Shown here: piece after piece, positions 34,405 to 43,246 of the stretch
Layout of the letters: every line of letters begins with the position of its first letter
Position numbering within the stretch: the first letter of the stretch is position 1
Source of the DNA: MedAcidi-G1 sp002294285
GTDB lineage: Bacteria > Actinomycetota > Acidimicrobiia > Acidimicrobiales > MedAcidi-G1
DNA length: 64,000 nucleotides
Reading direction: 5' to 3'
NCBI GenBank assembly: GCA_963999645.1
Contig: CAXEUY010000002.1
Span: 1 to 64,000 of the forward strand
Notes under the pieces: generated by a model
What the model was told of the DNA's origin: nothing
Seen by the model: only the letters and a program-made list of their open reading frames with translations
The model's database searches: none
Position numbers and translations under genes: made by a program

Positions 34405-35592
34405 ATGGAAGATGTAGCGATACTTGGGGTTGGTATGCACCCTTGGGGCAAGTGGGGGCGCAACTTTGTTGAATATGGAACTTTTGCTGCTAGAAAAGCT
34501 TTGGCTGATGCTCAAATCGAATGGAGTGAGGTGGGATTCATTTCGGGGGCGATAACGGTCAGATGCGGCTACCCGGGATATGTTGCTGGGTCAACTATGG
34601 CAAGAGCTTTGGGTTTTAATGGAACCCAGGTTGCGAGTTCATATGCTGCTTGTGCATCAGGCGCTACTGCACTTTCGGTAGCGCGTGGACAAATATTGTC
34701 TGGAGCGTGTGATGTGGCACTAGTTGTTGGAGCAGATACAACTCCTGATGGTTTTCTTTCTCCAAATGATGGAGTTAGGACCGATGATACAGATTGGTTG
34801 CGTTTTCATATGGTGGGTGCCACAAATCCTGTTTATTTCGGATTACATGCAAGGCGTCGAATGGAATTGTACGGTGCTACGAGTGAAGATTTCGCATTGG
34901 TGAAAGTTAAAAATAGTAGACACGCTGTATTTAATGAAAACGCGCGTTTCAACAAAGAGTACGCCTTAGAGGATGTTTATCGATCACCTGTTGTTTCTGA
35001 CCCCTTAAGACTTTTAGAGATATGCACGACAAGTGATGGAGGTGCTGCAGTTGTTGTCTCGTCTGTTGATTATGCCAAGTCATTAGGTTTGCATGATCCG
35101 GTTCGGATATCAGCAATTGCGTTAAACACGCCGACTTATCCTGATCCTGTCATAGACCTTCCTTATCTGGCAACAGATTCATATGCATCAGCTAACCCAA
35201 GTGAAACAGGATTTAAAGAATCAATAGGCAAGCATGTCTATGAAGAAGCCGGTCTAGGCCCTGAAGATGTGGATGTTGCCGAAGTTTACGACCTTGCCTC
35301 GTCTATGGAACTTGATTGGTATGAACAGTTGGGATTTTGCAAGCCCGGTGAAGCAGAGTCTTTATTGAGAAACGGAAGTACTTCAATTGGAGGAAAGATT
35401 CCAGTAAACCCAAGCGGAGGGCTGGGTGCATTTGGAGAGGCGGTTCCAGCTCAGGCCATTGCACAAGTGTGTGAACTCAATTGGCAACTCTCAGGAAAAG
35501 CCGGAAAACGTCAGGTGCAAGGAGCGCGGGTTGGTATAACAGCCAACCAGGGTTTGTTTGGACATGGCTCCTCAGTCCTGTTGAAGAGGTAG
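34405..35592 (+). CDS. SCP-x-like thiolase, altered active site
   Basis: Thiolase-fold enzyme of 395 residues, of the lipid-transfer-protein/thiolase type that works with DUF35 partners. The nucleophile Cys83 is present in YAACASGATAL. The two other thiolase motifs are changed: the GHPxGATG histidine position is Glu345 in GAFGEAVPAQ, and the CxGxG cysteine position is Asn381 in TANQGLFGHG. This suggests retro-aldol or decarboxylative chemistry rather than ordinary Claisen thiolysis, as for some steroid side-chain enzymes; that is inference. Paired with the DUF35 protein 2 nt upstream. Confidence 0.86.
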   Translation: MEDVAILGVGMHPWGKWGRNFVEYGTFAARKALADAQIEWSEVGFISGAITVRCGYPGYVAGSTMARALGFNGTQVASSYAACASGATALSVARGQILSGACDVALVVGADTTPDGFLSPNDGVRTDDTDWLRFHMVGATNPVYFGLHARRRMELYGATSEDFALVKVKNSRHAVFNENARFNKEYALEDVYRSPVVSDPLRLLEICTTSDGGAAVVVSSVDYAKSLGLHDPVRISAIALNTPTYPDPVIDLPYLATDSYASANPSETGFKESIGKHVYEEAGLGPEDVDVAEVYDLASSMELDWYEQLGFCKPGEAESLLRNGSTSIGGKIPVNPSGGLGAFGEAVPAQAIAQVCELNWQLSGKAGKRQVQGARVGITANQGLFGHGSSVLLKR

Positions 35593-35628
35593 TCTCGTAA
35601 GATAGTTAATAGAAATGGATGGTGAACT

Positions 35629-36369
35629 ATGGCAGTGCACGAAACTGTAATTGATGGGATAGCCACTTTGACTATGGATAATCCTCCTGTTAGTGCGCTT
35701 AACATTGCCGATGCTTACTCTCTTGCTGACAAAATAAGTTCTTATGGCGAGCAGAAAGAAATTGTGAAAGTTGTCTTAATACGATCTTCGCAAAATGGTT
35801 TTTGTGCTGGGGTAGACATAAAAGAAATTCAAAACCTTCCTGGCAATGAGGGAATTCTGAAAGCCAACCATTCTTGTTATGAAATGTTTGACGCCATTCA
35901 TAATTCAAAAATTCCTGTCATAGCATCAGTAAATGGTCATTGCTTGGGGAGTGGAATAGGAATAGCTGGTAGTGCCGACGTGGTTGTAGCGTCAGAAGAG
36001 GCTACTTTTGGTCTCCCGGAAGTTGACAATGGGGCGCTTGGAGCAGCAAGTCATTTAATGCGTTTGGTGCCGACTCAGAAAGCAAGGTGGATGCTTTATA
36101 CTTGCGAATCAGCTACTGCACAAGAGCTATTTAGCTTCGGGTCAGTTTTGAAAGTTGTAAAAAGCGAATTGTTGGAAGAAGTCTCTCTTGAAATTGCAAA
36201 AAAGATTACTGAAAAAGACCCGACACTCATAAGAGCTGCAAAAGCATCCATGGACGGCATCGAGGAGTCTAATCTCTCAAGACGCTACAGGTTGGAACAG
36301 GGATACACATTTGAGATGAACCTTATGGGTATAGGCGATGACGCTCGTGATGCCTTTCTAGATAAGTAA
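35629..36369 (+). CDS. Enoyl-CoA hydratase/isomerase family protein
   Basis: Crotonase-fold protein of 246 residues. The oxyanion-hole segments are QNGFCAGVDIKE (near 62-73) and HCLGSGIGIAGSADV (near 103-117). It lacks the classic pair of Glu residues at fully certain positions (EVDNGALGAA carries one), so hydratase versus isomerase cannot be decided. GGTGA lies just upstream of the ATG. It follows the thiolase by 36 nt and is likely in the same transcription unit. Confidence 0.84.
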   Translation: MAVHETVIDGIATLTMDNPPVSALNIADAYSLADKISSYGEQKEIVKVVLIRSSQNGFCAGVDIKEIQNLPGNEGILKANHSCYEMFDAIHNSKIPVIASVNGHCLGSGIGIAGSADVVVASEEATFGLPEVDNGALGAASHLMRLVPTQKARWMLYTCESATAQELFSFGSVLKVVKSELLEEVSLEIAKKITEKDPTLIRAAKASMDGIEESNLSRRYRLEQGYTFEMNLMGIGDDARDAFLDK

Positions 36370-36386
36370 CTACTTGGGCGTAATCG

Positions 36387-37208
36387 ATGAACAAACCTTC
36401 TCTTGTGATAATGGCGGCTGGACTAGGGACCAGATTTGGCGACACAAAACAATTGGTTCCTGTAGGACCGAGAAATGAAATTTTTCTTGACTATGCGATA
36501 AGAGAAGCCATAAGTCTAGGAATAGAAAGAATCGTAATAGTGTCTAGAACCGTCCTGGAGGAAAAACTAAAAAATCACCTCAGTCAATATGAGAAAAACT
36601 GTTTACATATCGAAATAGTCCATCAGGACACTTGTGGACCTGTTCGTATTAAACCGTGGGGGACAGGTCATGCTGTAGTAACAGCTTTAGGTAAAACGGA
36701 AGGTTCAATAATCGTGATGAATGCTGATGACTACTATGGTCCGACTGCATTGGAACAACTTCTCAAAGGTTTCAACGGTGATAATATAGCGATCCTAGCT
36801 TTTCGACTAAAACATACACTTCCCGAAAACGGAAAAGTTTCAAGGGGTATCCTCTCAATTGAAAATGAGAAACTATCAAAAATTTCAGAAGTTCATGGAA
36901 TAAGAAGTGAAGGTAATCAGATTAAAAGTGATGAAGACTATTTGATTTCAGAAAGTGCATATGTGTCGATGAACTTATGGGCGATACCCGAAAAAAGTTT
37001 GAAAGTAATTCAAAAACAATGGGATTCATTCATTGCTGAAAACTATTCAGATGAGCAAGCAGAGTTTCTTTTACCTTTAGCAATTCAAGAACAGCTTCAA
37101 AATAAGCAGGTAGAAATAGATGTAATTCGAACAGATGAGTCATGGATCGGGGTTACAAACCCCGAAGATCTCGATATGGCTAGAACTGCCTTAGCGGAAA
37201 TAAATTGA
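36387..37208 (+). CDS. Sugar-phosphate nucleotidyltransferase-like protein
   Basis: A 273-residue NTP_transferase-fold protein. The nucleotide-binding signature is MAAGLGTRFGDTKQL (near 9-23) with Lys at the substrate phosphate site, and the metal-binding Asp is in VMNADDYYG (near 112-120). It resembles hexose-1-phosphate uridylyl/guanylyltransferases, but the sugar and nucleotide cannot be told. It is 17 nt after the crotonase gene and 12 nt before an LLM oxidoreductase, an odd mix that may simply be one long transcript. Confidence 0.82.
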   Translation: MNKPSLVIMAAGLGTRFGDTKQLVPVGPRNEIFLDYAIREAISLGIERIVIVSRTVLEEKLKNHLSQYEKNCLHIEIVHQDTCGPVRIKPWGTGHAVVTALGKTEGSIIVMNADDYYGPTALEQLLKGFNGDNIAILAFRLKHTLPENGKVSRGILSIENEKLSKISEVHGIRSEGNQIKSDEDYLISESAYVSMNLWAIPEKSLKVIQKQWDSFIAENYSDEQAEFLLPLAIQEQLQNKQVEIDVIRTDESWIGVTNPEDLDMARTALAEIN

Positions 37209-37220
37209 ATTTGGAGAAAG

Positions 37221-38192
37221 ATGTTTGTATTACGCTTTGATCTTCGCATACCACCCTTTGTAAGTTCTCTAACCCACGGTGAGCAATACAGTGAATTTTT
37301 GAAAATGGTTAAATGGGCTGACGACAAAGGATTCGCAGCTGTTGTTCTCTCTGAGCATCATGGGACAGAGGACGGTTACATGAACTCTCCATTATTACTG
37401 GCTGGGGGAGTTTTAGGGAAAACCAGTAACCTTTTCTGTTCCGTTTCAGCCTTACTTTTGCCTTTGCATGACCCATTGAGAATAGCAGAGGAAATAGCGA
37501 CTGTAGATCTAATGGCTCCGGGGAGATTAAATGTTGTAATAGGCGTTGGTTACAGAGAATCAGAGTTTGAAATGTTTGATAAAAATCGAAAAACCCGCGG
37601 AAAAGACACTGAAGAAGGAATAGAGACAATTCTCAGTGCTCTAACCGGCACTCCTTTTGAATACAGAGGTAAAAAAGTTCGTGTTACACCTAAGCCGGTT
37701 TCAGATCCAAGTTCGCTAATTTCTGTCGGAGGTTCTGTCGAGATATCAGCTAAGCGAGCGGCAAGACTAGGGTTGCCTTTCATACCAGCGGTACGTGATG
37801 AAAATTTGGAATCTATTTACTATGAAGAAGCAAAATTGCTCGGTTATGAAAACCCCATGTGCATGATGCCTTCTGGGCCAGGAATGGTTCTCGTAAGCGA
37901 GGATCCAGAAAAAACTTGGGATGAGATAGGTGCTAATCTCGTATATGACGCAATGACTTACGCCGCATGGCAGTACAAGGATCAACGATCATCTTGGCAT
38001 ATTGAAGGAACGAGTGTCGATGACCTAAAAGCAGGTGGTCAGCATATGATTCTCACCCCTGATGAGTGTGTGGATCTTGTAAAAAATAACGGAGCGGCAG
38101 TTTTACATCCTTTAATTGGAGGTATTAACCCAATTGTTGGATGGGAGAGTTTAGAACTGGTAGCGAATAAAGTGATTCCAAACTTAATTTGA
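37221..38192 (+). CDS. LLM-class flavin-dependent oxidoreductase
   Basis: Luciferase-like monooxygenase-fold enzyme, 323 residues. Recognised by the early VVLSEHHGTEDGY block, the SALLLPLHDPLRIAEEIA strand-helix and LMAPGRLNVVIGVGYRESEFEMF near residue 94-116, which is typical of the flavin/F420 barrel. A GGAGAAAG Shine-Dalgarno box precedes the ATG. Compared with the LLM enzyme at 26.2 kb it belongs to a different subgroup. Substrate unknown; the crotonase downstream suggests acyl-CoA or hydrocarbon chemistry. Confidence 0.85.
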   Translation: MFVLRFDLRIPPFVSSLTHGEQYSEFLKMVKWADDKGFAAVVLSEHHGTEDGYMNSPLLLAGGVLGKTSNLFCSVSALLLPLHDPLRIAEEIATVDLMAPGRLNVVIGVGYRESEFEMFDKNRKTRGKDTEEGIETILSALTGTPFEYRGKKVRVTPKPVSDPSSLISVGGSVEISAKRAARLGLPFIPAVRDENLESIYYEEAKLLGYENPMCMMPSGPGMVLVSEDPEKTWDEIGANLVYDAMTYAAWQYKDQRSSWHIEGTSVDDLKAGGQHMILTPDECVDLVKNNGAAVLHPLIGGINPIVGWESLELVANKVIPNLI

Positions 38193-38230
38193 ATTTTATA
38201 TACGTTTGATTGAACTTTTAGGGGGAGAGT

Positions 38231-39031
38231 ATGAGCGACTTAATCGTAGAAAAAAATGGATCAATTCTACTTCTTACAATGAACAGGCCGAATAGGCAGA
38301 ATGCAATGACTCTCCCTATGTTCGCACGACTGGCTGATGCATGGGAAATGGTCGAAAATGATCTTGATATTCGTGTTTGCATTTTGACGGGTGCTGACGG
38401 AAATTTTTCTTCAGGTATGGATCTTCGCTCTCTGTCAGGTGACAGTGACGATACAGATGATTATGACGTGAATAAACGTATGGAAGAAGAGGGCGCCGAT
38501 TTTATCTACAAGGGTTTACTGAAAACCAGACATCCAAGAGTTCCTTTAATCGCAGCTGTAGAAGGTAATGCAATAGCAGGAGGAACTGAGATCCTTCAAG
38601 GTACTGATATTAGGGTCGCTGGAAAGTCTGCAGTTTTCGGTGTTTCTGAAGTTAAATGGTCCCTCTATCCCATGGGAGGTTCAGCAGTTCGCTTGCCGAG
38701 ACAGATACCTTTCACAGAGGCAGCGGACATACTGCTAACTGGAAAACATATAAGTGCTGAAGAAGCTAAAAATTTAGGTTTGATAGGTCACGTAGTGGAA
38801 GATGGCAAGGCGCTGGAAAAGTCGCTGGAAATAGCTGACAAAATCTGTCAAAATGGCCCACTAGCTGTTGAAGCAGTATTGCGGACATTGAGAGAAACAG
38901 CTGGTATGACAGAAAGCGAAGCATTCGAATTCGAAGATCCAATAGGTAAGAAAGTCTTTGGATCAGAAGATGCCAAGGAAGGACCTAAGGCATTTTCAGA
39001 AAAGAGAACTCCCGATTTTAAACGTCTTTAA
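38231..39031 (+). CDS. Enoyl-CoA hydratase/isomerase family protein
   Basis: Second crotonase-fold protein in this group, 266 residues, with oxyanion-hole segments GADGNFSSGMDLRSL (near 54-68) and NAIAGGTEILQGTDIRVAG (near 113-131). A Glu near residue 117 corresponds to one of the crotonase catalytic positions. A strong GGGGGAG box lies just upstream of the ATG. It ends one base before the convergent 5'-nucleotidase-like gene. It is distinct in sequence from the crotonase at 35.6 kb, so the two likely serve different substrates. Confidence 0.88.
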   Translation: MSDLIVEKNGSILLLTMNRPNRQNAMTLPMFARLADAWEMVENDLDIRVCILTGADGNFSSGMDLRSLSGDSDDTDDYDVNKRMEEEGADFIYKGLLKTRHPRVPLIAAVEGNAIAGGTEILQGTDIRVAGKSAVFGVSEVKWSLYPMGGSAVRLPRQIPFTEAADILLTGKHISAEEAKNLGLIGHVVEDGKALEKSLEIADKICQNGPLAVEAVLRTLRETAGMTESEAFEFEDPIGKKVFGSEDAKEGPKAFSEKRTPDFKRL

Positions 39032-39685
39032 TCAGAATCGGTCACTGCCTTTTTCGAACCCGGGAAGTTGCGATTGGATTTCAAAACCCATTTTTGTGGC
39101 TTCTTCTAAAATTAAGTGTTCACATGACTCCCAATCATGAGCCCTGATTCCTTCTATTCCCTGATTGTAGGGAGCGTCAAAAATTATCACTTTGTTGCCA
39201 GTTGATTCGAGCGCTTCGATGTTATGAGGTGCATCATCAATGTATAGATGAGCACCGACTTGTGGTTTGTCGCCAAGAAAGCAAATGTCCCTATAAGGTA
39301 TTTTTGCTTCGTCCAACCACTCAACTGTATCAACAACAGCCTTTGCGTGAGTCCAGTTGACATAGAGACGATGAGTTATGATTCGGATCCAAACACCGGC
39401 GTCAGACAGTCGCCAGAGCACTTCTGCAGCTCTATCCATAGTTGGCATTTGTCTCATCATGTTGTATTCATCAACAGCCAAATGGTGCAGTTTCCTGTAC
39501 TCATCAGTTGTCAATCCCCATTCTCTGAAATCCCATGACCTTTTAAGCGGGAGGTCGGATTGCTCTACCCCAAGTTCTTTGGCGGCAATTTCTCTGAAAG
39601 CAGTCGTATAGTCAGCGCATACACCATCTAAGTCGACACCTAGAACAAAGGGTGTTTCTACTTCTTGGTTTTCTACAGAATTCAT
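39032..39685 (-). CDS. 5'-nucleotidase-like HAD phosphatase (NT5C type)
   Basis: HAD-superfamily phosphatase, 217 residues, of the mitochondrial/cytosolic 5'(3')-deoxyribonucleotidase group. Motif I is VDLDGVCADYT (nucleophile Asp near residue 17 and acid/base Asp two on), motif II lies near IRIITHR, and motif IV is YIDDAPHNIEAL. It may dephosphorylate nucleoside monophosphates, but this group also contains enzymes with other small substrates. It starts 1 nt after the SDR gene stop and is likely co-transcribed with it. Confidence 0.83.
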   Translation of the reverse strand: MNSVENQEVETPFVLGVDLDGVCADYTTAFREIAAKELGVEQSDLPLKRSWDFREWGLTTDEYRKLHHLAVDEYNMMRQMPTMDRAAEVLWRLSDAGVWIRIITHRLYVNWTHAKAVVDTVEWLDEAKIPYRDICFLGDKPQVGAHLYIDDAPHNIEALESTGNKVIIFDAPYNQGIEGIRAHDWESCEHLILEEATKMGFEIQSQLPGFEKGSDRF

Positions 39686-39686
39686 A

Positions 39687-40439
39687 TCATCCAGCAGTTA
39701 GTCCACCATCGACTGTTATCACAGCTCCGTGAATTCTTTTAGCATCATCGGAAACTAAAAATGAGATAACATTTGAGATTTCTTCAGGTTCAGCCATTCC
39801 TCGAAACCCCATATAAGGCTTAATTAAATCCATGTTGACATCGTCAGGTATTGAATAGTTGTCAATCAGTTTAGTGTTTACACTTCCAGGCGCTACAGCA
39901 TTGATGCGTATATTTGACTTTATGTATTCCATTGCCATCGATTTGGTCATAGCTATCACGGCACCTTTGGTAGCTGAATAAGCGACTGTATAAGCTTGAC
40001 CCATAAGGCCTGAACAAGAAGCGACATTGATTAGAGAGCCGTTAGTTTGAATCAGATGCGGTATTGCGGCCTGAGAACACCAGAAGACACCAGAAAGGTT
40101 GACGTCAAGCATCTGATTCCATGAGTCTTCAGAAACTTCAGTCAAATGTTCGCTTCTGGCTATTCCGGCAACATTGGCTAATACATCAATTCGACCGTTT
40201 TCATCATAAATCTGAGCGATAGTGGAATGACACTCATTTCGAGAAGCGACATTAGTTGTGTAAATATCACATGTGTTTTCCTCAACGTTAAGTGACTTGA
40301 ATAGATCTTCTAGTCCTTTGCTGTCAATATCCAGTGCAGAGACATTAAATCCTCGTTTTAGTAAAGTGATTACAGTAGCTTTTCCAATTCCTGAAGCCGC
40401 GCCTGTCACTACAGCTGTTTTCTTTTCTGTTTCCGTCAT
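39687..40439 (-). CDS. Short-chain dehydrogenase/reductase
   Basis: Third SDR in the window, 250 residues. TGAASGIG is the cofactor motif near residue 12, the catalytic Ser precedes YSATK (VAYSATKGAVIAMT), and NVAGIAR replaces the usual NNAG. The C-terminal end HGAVITVDGGLTAG is typical of 3-oxoacyl-ACP reductase-like SDRs. Substrate unknown. First gene of a two-gene minus-strand unit with the HAD phosphatase; divergent from the thioesterase gene. Confidence 0.9.
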   Translation of the reverse strand: MTETEKKTAVVTGAASGIGKATVITLLKRGFNVSALDIDSKGLEDLFKSLNVEENTCDIYTTNVASRNECHSTIAQIYDENGRIDVLANVAGIARSEHLTEVSEDSWNQMLDVNLSGVFWCSQAAIPHLIQTNGSLINVASCSGLMGQAYTVAYSATKGAVIAMTKSMAMEYIKSNIRINAVAPGSVNTKLIDNYSIPDDVNMDLIKPYMGFRGMAEPEEISNVISFLVSDDAKRIHGAVITVDGGLTAG

Positions 40440-40529
40440 AACAAGTTTTTGCTTTCTTTGATAAACCGTAGTCTTCAGATCAGTATTAGTGGAGTATCTC
40501 TACTTTAAACAATTAGAAAGTGAAAAGTG

Positions 40530-41147
40530 ATGCAAGAAGAGCTAGTGAAACTAAATGAAGAGACAAGGCGCCTCATGAAAGCAGTTCGTCTCATGGACGC
40601 GCCGGGAAAAATAATTGAAGAACTAAGTCAAAAAATTGCATCGCTTGTTGAGGATGCAGAGAAGCACAGTTACAAGGGCACTACTGCGCAAGGTTCTTTA
40701 AAAAATGATCAAAATCCAATCAAAAGGAAAAATGAGAATCCATCTGATTTTTTTCCGTACAGTCCAGCTGTAGGTCCTCTGAATCCTATAGCCCCACCGC
40801 TTAAAGCAGAGGTTGTTGCTGCTGGTAACTATAAAGAGATTAGAGCTACAGGAAAACTTGATGGTGTATATGTTGGACCACCTGACCTTGTTCAAGGCGG
40901 GGTGATCGCTCTACTTTTTGATGACATTATGGGGAGTGTTCTGGTAGTCAATAACTGTGGCGCTATGACAGGGACTTTGGAAATAAAATACCAAGCACCT
41001 ACTCCTATAGGTAAAGAGTTGCTTTGGACGGGCAAGATAGAGAAGGTAGAAGGAAGGAAAATTTTTGTCTCAGCTGAACTTTGGGAAGATGGAACATGTA
41101 AGGCGGCTGCAAAAGGAATTTTCGTGAAAGTCGCAATGTTAAGTTAA
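40530..41147 (+). CDS. PaaI-like hotdog thioesterase
   Basis: Hotdog-fold acyl-CoA thioesterase-like protein, about 205 residues. The helical signature of the family reads QGGVIALLFDDIMGS, with Gln where many PaaI proteins have the His of HGG. An N-terminal helical segment of about 70 residues precedes the hotdog domain. Two adjacent starts are possible, GTG 40527 and ATG 40530; I take the ATG. It would release free acids from CoA esters made by the enzymes upstream. It ends at a strong terminator. Confidence 0.83.
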   Translation: MQEELVKLNEETRRLMKAVRLMDAPGKIIEELSQKIASLVEDAEKHSYKGTTAQGSLKNDQNPIKRKNENPSDFFPYSPAVGPLNPIAPPLKAEVVAAGNYKEIRATGKLDGVYVGPPDLVQGGVIALLFDDIMGSVLVVNNCGAMTGTLEIKYQAPTPIGKELLWTGKIEKVEGRKIFVSAELWEDGTCKAAAKGIFVKVAMLS

Positions 41148-41153
41148 AAAACA

Positions 41154-41185
41154 AAAAACCCCGTCACCGAAGTGACGGGGTTTTT
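41154..41185. terminator. Strong bidirectional intrinsic terminator
   Basis: A 14-bp stem with a GC-rich core (CCCCGTCAC/GTGACGGGG), a CGAA tetraloop, and A-tract/T-tract flanks of five or more bases lies between two convergent genes. It can end transcription of the thioesterase gene on the plus strand and the small membrane protein gene on the minus strand. Confidence 0.9.
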
Positions 41186-41202
41186 AAAGTTATTTTTCTT
41201 AC

Positions 41203-41523
41203 TTAGCGGGCTACGCCTTTGCCAAGTGCAGAAATAGCTGCATTCCCAACTGGAATAAATGCACAAATTGCTAGTGCCGTACCTAATTGAGAACCAAATT
41301 CTCCCATTGAGAGAATTTCTGTTGAAGCTCCATAGTCCATACCACCTAAATCAGTGATAGCGACAAAGAGCCATGCCCAAATTAAATTAAGATTTGGGCC
41401 GATTATTGGAAGTCCTTTCAGCATTCCATTAACACCTGCGGTGTCAAGAATGCTGTCAAGAACTGCAACTACACCCTGGAAGAGCATTCCTAGAATGATC
41501 AGAGTGAGAATTGTTGACATCAT
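41203..41523 (-). CDS. Small hypothetical membrane protein
   Basis: A 106-residue protein with three hydrophobic segments (about 2-24, 36-58 and 78-100) separated by short polar loops. I do not recognise a family. It begins MMST; an AAGGGG box on the minus strand lies 11 nt upstream. It is a single-gene unit bounded by a strong bidirectional terminator, which argues that it is expressed and real. Its position before the glycan region may be chance. Confidence 0.7.
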   Translation of the reverse strand: MMSTILTLIILGMLFQGVVAVLDSILDTAGVNGMLKGLPIIGPNLNLIWAWLFVAITDLGGMDYGASTEILSMGEFGSQLGTALAICAFIPVGNAAISALGKGVAR

Positions 41524-41681
41524 GGAGAGGTACCCCTTTTATTGTTGTAACTCGATTGGCCTCACCGGACCAATCGACCTGTCAAATGTTAAATTAGAAT
41601 AATCGAATACCTCGGTGGTGGATCCTGCTTAATCTTTTCGTAATATTTTTGAATTTTCGAGACTTTTCTACATTCATGCAG

Positions 41682-41687
41682 TAATAT
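41682..41687 (+). promoter_or_regulatory. Putative -10 element for SGNH gene
   Basis: TAATAT lies 9 nt before ATG 41697, which has no Shine-Dalgarno sequence. The spacing would give a leader of about 3 nt or none. Confidence 0.35.
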
Positions 41688-41696
41688 TGCCGGTTT

Positions 41697-42905
41697 ATGC
41701 TAAAAACCATTGGTTTTAAAGGAAAAAAGAGTTCAAATAAGGCACTCAAAACTTTACTAGTAATGCTTTTTTTCCTAGTTTCAGCCTCTTTTCTTGCTCC
41801 TGACGTCGTTGAAATTTGGGCATCTACTCAAAAAAATGATTGGCGCCGTGATTTAGCGCAAGAATGGTCAGAACCAGTAGGTGAATTAAGCAGAAAAGCA
41901 AAAATCAGCGAAATAAGAGAAAAATCGAAGGAAATAATTGAAAGTTCAAATACAGAAAGTTTTTTGCTTCCTTTATCCCTGCCAACTGTTCCAAGTACGA
42001 GTCTCCTTTTAGGGGATCTATCAGAGTCCTCTAAAAAAACGACAACTAAACCCAAAGCAACTCAAGCAAATACCCAGTCCAGTTACCAAGAAATTCCTGT
42101 TCAGAGTTCTTTAGAGGAAATAGTTACTGATAATGAGATTATTGTTGAAACCACAAGTACCTTGTTGCCCTCTGTATCGTCAACAACTTCAACAACAACC
42201 AGCATGCCTACTGGCGATTCTGTGGCGGCGCTGAGACAGGCAACTGATGAAAAACCGTTGAAAGTGCTAGCAGTGGGAGACTCATTGATGTTGGATTTTC
42301 AATACGGGTTGGAAAGGATTATAGAGCCACGACCTGATTTGGAGGTAGAAGGAAGAGGGGCGCTTGGTTTCGGTTTTACGGTTCCTCACTGGGATTGGGA
42401 GGATGATGTCATACCGGATTACAACCTAATGGTGGGAGAAGTAAGGCCAGATGTAGTGACGGTGATGATCGGAGCTAACGAATTCCAAGGGTATGCAATA
42501 GAGGGTGAAGACCTAGAACCCGGTTCGAGCAGGTGGAGAGAGGTGTTGACGCAGCGAGCTCACGACGCGGTTTCTCACTGGTTGGCAGATGGCGCTTATC
42601 TTTATTGGTGGACGACACCTAAAATGTCTGATCCGTCCTATCTAGTTGACGACTTGAATAGTGTTTGGGAAGAGGTTGTTGCCGCTTGGGCACCAAGAGC
42701 CAAAATGGTTGAGAGTATGAAAGTTTTGGGTGATGAAGAGGGCGCATTTAAATGGAATATAGAAATGCCTGATGGGTCAATCCTCCCTCTTCGTAAAGAG
42801 CATGGTGTGCACTTCTTTGAGGTAGGGGCTGATGCGCTATCTGTACAATTTGAAGAGTTGTTGGTAGAGGATGGTTGGTTGAAAGATCTACAACCAGTTT
42901 CCTAG
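41697..42905 (+). CDS. Membrane-anchored SGNH-hydrolase-like protein
   Basis: A 402-residue protein with an N-terminal membrane anchor (about 20-38), a Ser/Thr-rich stalk (about 80-180) and a C-terminal SGNH/GDSL domain facing outward. Block I reads AVGDSLMLDF with nucleophile Ser196, and GANE near residue 260 fits block III. In block V the Asp of DxxH is replaced: the segment is HGVH with His369 and His372. The enzyme may be an altered acyl-esterase/acyltransferase or inactive. It overlaps the convergent DUF2304 gene at the stop codons by 4 nt. Confidence 0.75.
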   Translation: MLKTIGFKGKKSSNKALKTLLVMLFFLVSASFLAPDVVEIWASTQKNDWRRDLAQEWSEPVGELSRKAKISEIREKSKEIIESSNTESFLLPLSLPTVPSTSLLLGDLSESSKKTTTKPKATQANTQSSYQEIPVQSSLEEIVTDNEIIVETTSTLLPSVSSTTSTTTSMPTGDSVAALRQATDEKPLKVLAVGDSLMLDFQYGLERIIEPRPDLEVEGRGALGFGFTVPHWDWEDDVIPDYNLMVGEVRPDVVTVMIGANEFQGYAIEGEDLEPGSSRWREVLTQRAHDAVSHWLADGAYLYWWTTPKMSDPSYLVDDLNSVWEEVVAAWAPRAKMVESMKVLGDEEGAFKWNIEMPDGSILPLRKEHGVHFFEVGADALSVQFEELLVEDGWLKDLQPVS

Positions 42906-43246
42906 TTTTCCTTTTCTAATTTCTCTTTCAAAAGTGCTATTTCTTCAACAAGAGTTCTGATTCGATTCTCCATACGGGATAGTTCATAAGAAAAATGCAT
43001 ACACAGGAGCAACAAAAAACCAATTCCTAATAAAAGAAAAAGTGTGGGTTGATACCAAATATCTAACCTTTCAGCTGCCCAATCAAGTATTTGAGGAACA
43101 GCTGAAACTATTGCCAGACCACTTCCAACGGTGAGCCACAGAATTGAATACTTAGCTTTAAGCACTTTAAGGCGAACTAATCTTACAATTAAGAAAAAAG
43201 CACCAAGTGCAAGAACAGCTATCAAAATATGTGTAGATGAACTCAT
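42902..43246 (-). CDS. DUF2304 membrane protein
   Basis: A 114-residue protein of the DUF2304 family with three hydrophobic segments (about 5-22, 35-53 and 66-88) and a charged C-terminal tail likely forming a coiled coil (about 90-114). DUF2304 proteins are typically encoded beside GT2 glycosyltransferases and are thought to anchor or assist them. Here the GT2 gene precedes it with one-base overlap, matching that pattern. Confidence 0.82.
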   Translation of the reverse strand: MSSSTHILIAVLALGAFFLIVRLVRLKVLKAKYSILWLTVGSGLAIVSAVPQILDWAAERLDIWYQPTLFLLLGIGFLLLLCMHFSYELSRMENRIRTLVEEIALLKEKLEKEN

